From Roseibacillus persicicus (lineage in GTDB: Bacteria > Verrucomicrobiota > Verrucomicrobiia > Verrucomicrobiales > Akkermansiaceae): a stretch of 64,000 bases of DNA. The notes under the pieces are model-generated. The model saw only the letters and a program-made list of their open reading frames with translations, had not been told where the DNA came from and did no database searches. The translations under genes and the position numbers were made by a program. The stretch's first letter is position 1. Each line of letters opens with the position of its first letter. The stretch lies in contig NZ_BMXI01000013.1 in assembly GCF_014651675.1 (NCBI RefSeq), positions 87,862-151,861 on the forward strand, in the 5' to 3' direction. Of this stretch, positions 63,101-64,000 are shown one piece after another.

Positions 63101-64000
63101 TTGGCTGGATGCCGACGGTGCGGGAGATCAGAACGAAACGAACACCGGCATTCCCGGAGTGGTAGTCGAACTCTATGATGAAAATGGAGAGTTGATTGCG
63201 GTGACCGAAACCGGACCCGATGGAAGCTACTACTTCGGAGGCCTGCCTCTCGATGATGGGAGCGGAGCAGCTGGGGCCGACTATACGGTGAAGATTGCCG
63301 ATAGCAATTTCGACTCCGGTGGGGTTTTGCAAGACTTGGACAACACCTTCGACAATGATGGTGGTTCGGACTCTGTGAGTGTGGTGACCTTGACCAGTGC
63401 CACCCCCGACAATGTTGACCAGGACTTTGGCTATGTCTCAACCGATAATGGTAGCATTGGAACGACCATCTGGAATGACGTTAATGGTGACGGGATTCTC
63501 GATGGCGGCGAAAGTGGAATCGAGGGAGTGACCGTGGTTCTCTATCGTGATGTCGATGGCGATGGAGTTGTTGACCCAAGTGATGCCTCAATCGGAACTA
63601 TGACCACGGATGCCAGTGGCGAGTATCTCTTCGAGGGCCTTCCTCTCGGAGACTACATTGTGGTGGTGACTGATGAGAACAACGTGCTCGACGGTTATTG
63701 GCATAGTGAAGGCCCAAGCCCGGGCACTGATGGCAACAGTCAGGTGGACAGTGGTTATCCTGTAACCATCGATTCCGCTGACCCGGACAACGATACGGCA
63801 GACTTTGGCTACTACAAAGATCCCGCCGCAGTGGGCAATTACGTCTGGCTCGATGCTGATGGAGATGGTGTCCAAGAAAGTGGAGAGTCGCCTATTCAGG
63901 GAGCAGTCGTCACTCTCACCATCACCTATCCTGATGGCACCGAGGTGTCGGTGACTGATATCACGGATGAAAACGGCCATTACTCATTTGGGAACCTTCT
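51180..64000 (+). CDS. Giant surface protein, DUF11 / FG-GAP / SdrD-B repeats (open at window end)
   Basis: At least 4273 codons, running past the right edge in one uninterrupted frame. Signal peptide MKPQIHPPFGKYFGLALIAWFILLQAALDAA. Then ~9 DUF11-type Ig-like repeats (51.7-56.4 kb; e.g. TFTLLVANRGLNEANDVVITDTLP at 54.9 kb), an FG-GAP beta-propeller (57.4-58.6 kb; VNGDGVVDYIVGSPYRD, DIDGNGAEDLLVGASG and related), two more DUF11 repeats (59.2-59.9 kb), and from 60.0 kb at least 11 SdrD-B/Cna-B modules of ~110-130 aa, each with a GSIGDTVW start, DxDGDGxxD calcium loop, TDxxGNYLF and DFGY end. Modules start near 60417, 60786, 61210, 61606, 61978, 62376, 62728, 63081, 63450 and 63831. Such stalks serve as adhesins. 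No C-terminal anchor is in view. Confidence 0.95.
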   Translation, partial: MKPQIHPPFGKYFGLALIAWFILLQAALDAAPIVDNNEGTWTNTFNDELGTFSLSNVSVDVFAGTTSLDSGQAAGSQTSVVITPPSFDAWDKLCLDASYGSNDALDITLLDPNNGDAPIVGFVDLDLSNFDTEGCLDISGLDAAAYPEIRVRVDYKRGATAPVVREMTVTWNPQTVILFDKKTVETIPAGVQFPYQVRLSANFVNAQNVIVWDTLPMNGRGIAYPADYGQTDEPIIGQISEGGIFTADGTTDAATGAPLPSFPDGMSSFPVNSVVWYFDEIEAGNSLVLQLFVEAPNGTLNSTIYRNNANVHVDNGEDKVAEEVETVITSEPAPNMTKAGATLAAPGVTRVFGLNGENYVIARNSPGISDTLTFRIRDPFGPVDGNDYDEENRSRMYNTVIYDDLSGLIDPNGDGDTSDSYLLNPSNPAHSLSAIKFNADGTTTTIPATFTSTAVTVHTTEVPAQSVYWDFGTLEVGDGYQIEFKVDLASDIPQLTEFTNTAGLDSDQTELLSDELPMIVDVPIGGCFCKFGYFPHYLPKEQDVPCGLDIDGVVPVVAGDPVQYRLYNTNCGVIELNDVVYFDRIPAEVAFVSASLHNRRSKEDITTAEGATVWFYVGSDPAYDDPEVHPPFDYSVLPGTAPADWSQTQPATVTWVAVHHPSMPSFIDFPDDPGSRVYAAFNTTVSTPADPCDEFWIENWGLAKVYRKTDGTLQTLTEPFSYKNDDLTRVKPPQGEFFIDSEAAGVTPVTVIPGVAEYSLIVKNESADSGLVGLDAFSDVTVDLQLTPVNVNGIPTYPSIQGVDGGTITNFDPINGNVTLQLGRQLAPGEEATVAMELGFPNGTENLSVYTVNANLTGFDDLCSPFEASIQTSGIVSGTPLLQANKDDVLNVIGTGEEVTYEVNYRNVGTATSVNTWVVDRIPFRTTFVDATAPNGEEVWFTDKLPPSMPANQISVLNPVDFSVISGNFTPGLLDDNGTPTDYSDDTWTSPFGDQTTWIAYKVDDPSLSPPQLDVSASYKTVTFTVVNDDNGTTVGTDGSPEGTVIFNELVIFSDTNLQAVGNEVRTTVESFPGLQISKSSNKDLVTAGERFRWNVDYINNSGFTDDIVTITDYLPKNVDLRRIRHEWNDIAVSNGQVAGEIDIKTDPNVTITNNADGSKTVEVRIAGSPGLKDDLLTGEGGRLTFIVRSLSTVASGTESINTVQGFASNERSSVVVSDSDPVTIANPDLTLSKIASTTEPKDGDLITFTLLVANRGLNEANDVVITDTLPTGMSFVEGSTQMLTPGYAILDDPTGGDSVLTWTSLTQDGGAMGVLPGQSADVFISYQVQVTGAAGDTLTNVAEVTTSDVEDSNYDNSDEQEVVLPFPDPKITKSAVSVAQAGETVVWTISYSNGTNNDAPDVTIIDAIPSGLSFNSVLLPAGVTAYYTDAPSAPTFTPGTSGAGWSTSPPATVTFIAFEVGTVPANAGDTDILVSTTIPGGTAPGTAYINTATISTSAQESDDPEDPGDGPDNNVATAMTQIPGVDMAIAKSASAEGSVPGLRPGDPITYTIEVTNTGTQTAYGVKVEDVLPANFVPHPTAFNGFATVEATDDDGASVTLEDGVGAPVTFPVSATLDTLSPAGGDTVTWYFGTTANTGDADYYRNIGVPVGAIITFTYQGFVAETAADGETVNNATTLVVDNQSDSDPAEDFLSNNSDDVSTRVYRPELSIAKSVVNDSDQDETWTESGETLTYSIEYNNTGNADADDVVISEIIPAGTSYVPGSLELPAGAGVVWSPNADEPESFEVQFDTLPAPATFDGIPGYGTGTEVDPFTDLVALGGVPTGTYWFRIGGLSFQGYVDGDTAGGGWLMILNYVHQGGTNPELEVRSTNLPLFSSNALGDDESGSENWGHVSNSLAAALDFDTLRFYGETSAHSRLVHFRTTDDFKVGTSYVQTGAGNFNTLHADGTWLAIPGHSGIGPALSTSELSNQGDNALTALPFYDNGEANWAIRHNGDDWEVDEVVGDASEDTIHRVFVRKEPLGSAGAVLCLESRPIVEVESYLSEVSSVDAGYDTHVSFDTDRDNDGAGGTDDPGHTKAHQSTYHAIGDVNGDGVVDYIVGSPYRDLDEANEQDLDNVNLGSVIVNLMNADGTVASAIELGRGTSAANGHLSNLAAFDLFGFSVEPIGDADGDGVPDVAVGSYGTNLLNTNRGSVTFLYLNNDGTLKGTSQIVSGSAGFVTVNGLTPADNDTSQGLGRSLTYIEDFAGSGESVLVSGDVNLDGSGETNSGGYYMMWLERDGSGNLTGNVTKFIKMQDGRDPLLDGVLQTSDLFGYDVEFVGDIDGNGAEDLLVGASGDDDGGANRGAAYLLLLETSGEISDVVKYSSTSSSSLALDDADNLGYGVAVIGDLDGDGINEFAISAANDDDYSVGSGSSSNLGATYVIFPNADGSIREYQKLSPTENNGYLFLPGQNGGQRMNSYDVDDDGINELFYGTQTNGGVLYSTGAANPSYTYPGGVPTPTFGTVSKGSQVDDPGVVVVKLRGGTNAYATSVTEDFPISANGTLTSWDKLLVSADADEAVTITYEILDSSGSSSLFGPDELEDGFADISDIDISNTDMILRVTMTSTDATATACLNSWRATYVVEEVPSFSFQVVVDDPAPAGQSTVDNTISIATSTPEIDDNLANNTAEDSINLRLTDLVVTKVVDTGAVKESAGETINYTVAWEVLGPQGAINTVVTDVLPANTVYVAASGSPTVDNNYQGSGLTALIWSLGDQPTGASGSFTVQVTESGGVAGDSLNNVVTIENERQETDYDNNDASALTVITDANGLANVWIEKVADTEVVDLYGSGSFTITYGNNGNGDAENVVISDTLPAGLVIQSVSPGTLGSSNDFSYSAGTLIPGETGSITVTFAVDQAYMTSNWGEIQVNIANISTSSTETDLGDNSDPAEVDVILEQLASLSGKVYHDDDRADGDAGADNLGNLDVTEAGIPGVTITLTGTDIFGNSVELATVTDENGDYSFAGINPGTYDVIETQPAGWFSTTTDSGDVIDTSASPSSTTADQGMAGSDTITGITLAGGERGVDFNFGEDLASLGDTVWIDGNGDGLQDAGEAGVPGVTVRVYDAATEAVVGVTTTDAQGNYLFDDLLAGDYYVEFDYATLPFGYGPTAQNVDGDDSGGDTNTDSDADVVTGRTQTVTLAAGDSDTDLDLGLIGPPVGTIGNYIWHDEDSNGYQDDGEPGLANVKVDLYDGDGNVIATTYTDADGGYLFTELPAGEYYVNVDETTLPTGFTQSPLTNMGGDFGNQDDSDNPGAGDYGYPVLLGGTEPMDNSTADFGYNINPAGEVNDPTATVGAEMAALGDFIWIDADGDGIQDDGEAPVAGVEVTLYGDADGNGIYDTVVATATTDSNGRYYFDGLVPDAYVVEVTDSATASHDILGADYTQTGDPDHFATTDPSPAANDNSSQPIVLAPGDVFLNADFGYQPEGTAPLGSIGDVVWNDLDGDGFEDAGEPGIGGVTVSLIDDLDGDGVWDVGEPIINTTTTASDGSYLFDNLPYDDYIVWVNDTEGVLSGLEQTHDADGVAGTPNQSATTIDSGTPDVTDQDFGYTTGEALGSIGDTIWGDLDNSGGDQSSQGNEPGLADVTVNLYADDDGDGLADDVNGDGSVDAADIIATTVTDSDGNYLFDGLPLGGYVVEVDTSSLPAGYQTTATHDSDGNNDSSSPVLLTEAAPDNRAQDFSYPTDGTLGAIGDTIWADDDGNGSQNSGEQGIPGVTVELYDASGSTLIATTVTDSNGNYLFPNLPFDDYTVVVDTATLPEGYDVNPSGDPENDGDSSSAVTVDGGAPVNLAQDFGYPPATPGAPVGSIGDTIYADLDGNGTQDTNEPGLVGVTVTLTDGSETWTTVTDENGYYHFPNLDPDPAISYTVQVDTSTLPPEYHPVPTESGSDGGTDDSSTLSLDVTDASTRNNDAQDFGFQPAAETGSIGNYVWLDADGAGDQNETNTGIPGVVVELYDENGELIAVTETGPDGSYYFGGLPLDDGSGAAGADYTVKIADSNFDSGGVLQDLDNTFDNDGGSDSVSVVTLTSATPDNVDQDFGYVSTDNGSIGTTIWNDVNGDGILDGGESGIEGVTVVLYRDVDGDGVVDPSDASIGTMTTDASGEYLFEGLPLGDYIVVVTDENNVLDGYWHSEGPSPGTDGNSQVDSGYPVTIDSADPDNDTADFGYYKDPAAVGNYVWLDADGDGVQESGESPIQGAVVTLTITYPDGTEVSVTDITDENGHYSFGNL

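Noticed and set aside
51302-63980. Many long minus-strand ORFs (up to 495 aa at 61845-63332) across the giant gene
   Set aside because: They are antisense shadows of one uninterrupted plus-strand frame with clear DUF11, FG-GAP and SdrD-B repeats; their translations lack recognisable domains and have unlike composition.

Overview
The window looks like a chromosomal stretch of a GC-rich member of the Verrucomicrobiota (PVC group). The clues are a planctomycete-type cytochrome with DUF1587/1592/1588/1585 blocks, DUF1080 (3-keto-glycoside hydrolase) and Gfo/Idh/MocA genes, an alpha-L-rhamnosidase, a PEP-CTERM protein, and a giant DUF11/SdrD-B surface protein. Lineage is inferred from gene content only; no rRNA or tRNA gene was seen.

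Layout. 0-9 kb: a voltage-gated K+ channel, an OmpA-type lipoprotein, an FMN reductase, an unknown exported protein, a Usp-DUF389 fusion, a DUF445 protein and a SWIM/SNF2 helicase. 9-10.3 kb: an intergenic block of heptad repeats and palindromic elements, then yceH. 10.3-14.6 kb: a two-gene sugar-nucleotide unit with a GHMP-kinase/UDPGP-pyrophosphorylase fusion. 14.6-17.5 kb: divergent secreted metzincin-like protease and esterase. 17.6-22.6 kb: a glycerol regulon (DeoR regulator, glpF-glpK-glpD). 22.6-28.4 kb: a leftward amino-acid catabolic run (PIG-L hydrolase, sdaA, tdh, kbl, ald) that sends Ser, Thr and Ala to pyruvate, glycine and acetyl-CoA. 28.6-33.9 kb: a carbohydrate-use cluster (ROK kinase, MFS permease, Gfo/Idh/MocA oxidoreductase, double DUF1080). 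34-39.3 kb: cytochrome-type PA14 protein and GH78 rhamnosidase, with a truA 3'-end relic between them. 39.5-44.5 kb: truA, a tandem FKBP, a 0.8-kb structured repeat block, an M23 peptidase and an OmpA protein. 44.6-48.7 kb: PH-domain protein, ftsK and two small proteins. 48.8-49.9 kb: selD, whose catalytic Cys is an in-frame TGA (selenocysteine). 50.3-64 kb: a PEP-CTERM protein and an open-ended giant surface gene.

The most notable signals are: (i) selD read through a TGA, so conventional calling starts the gene too late; (ii) the octamer CTGTTAGA, found on both strands, in and between genes and in several reading frames, about ten times more often than composition predicts; (iii) the kinase-pyrophosphorylase fusion with reversed domain order next to a nucleotidyltransferase lacking the usual signature; (iv) a truA tail relic whose differences are mostly synonymous, flanking the rhamnosidase gene; (v) 241-bp tandem structured repeats; and (vi) the more than 4270-residue repeat protein. 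Positions and counts were read by eye, and no database search was made.
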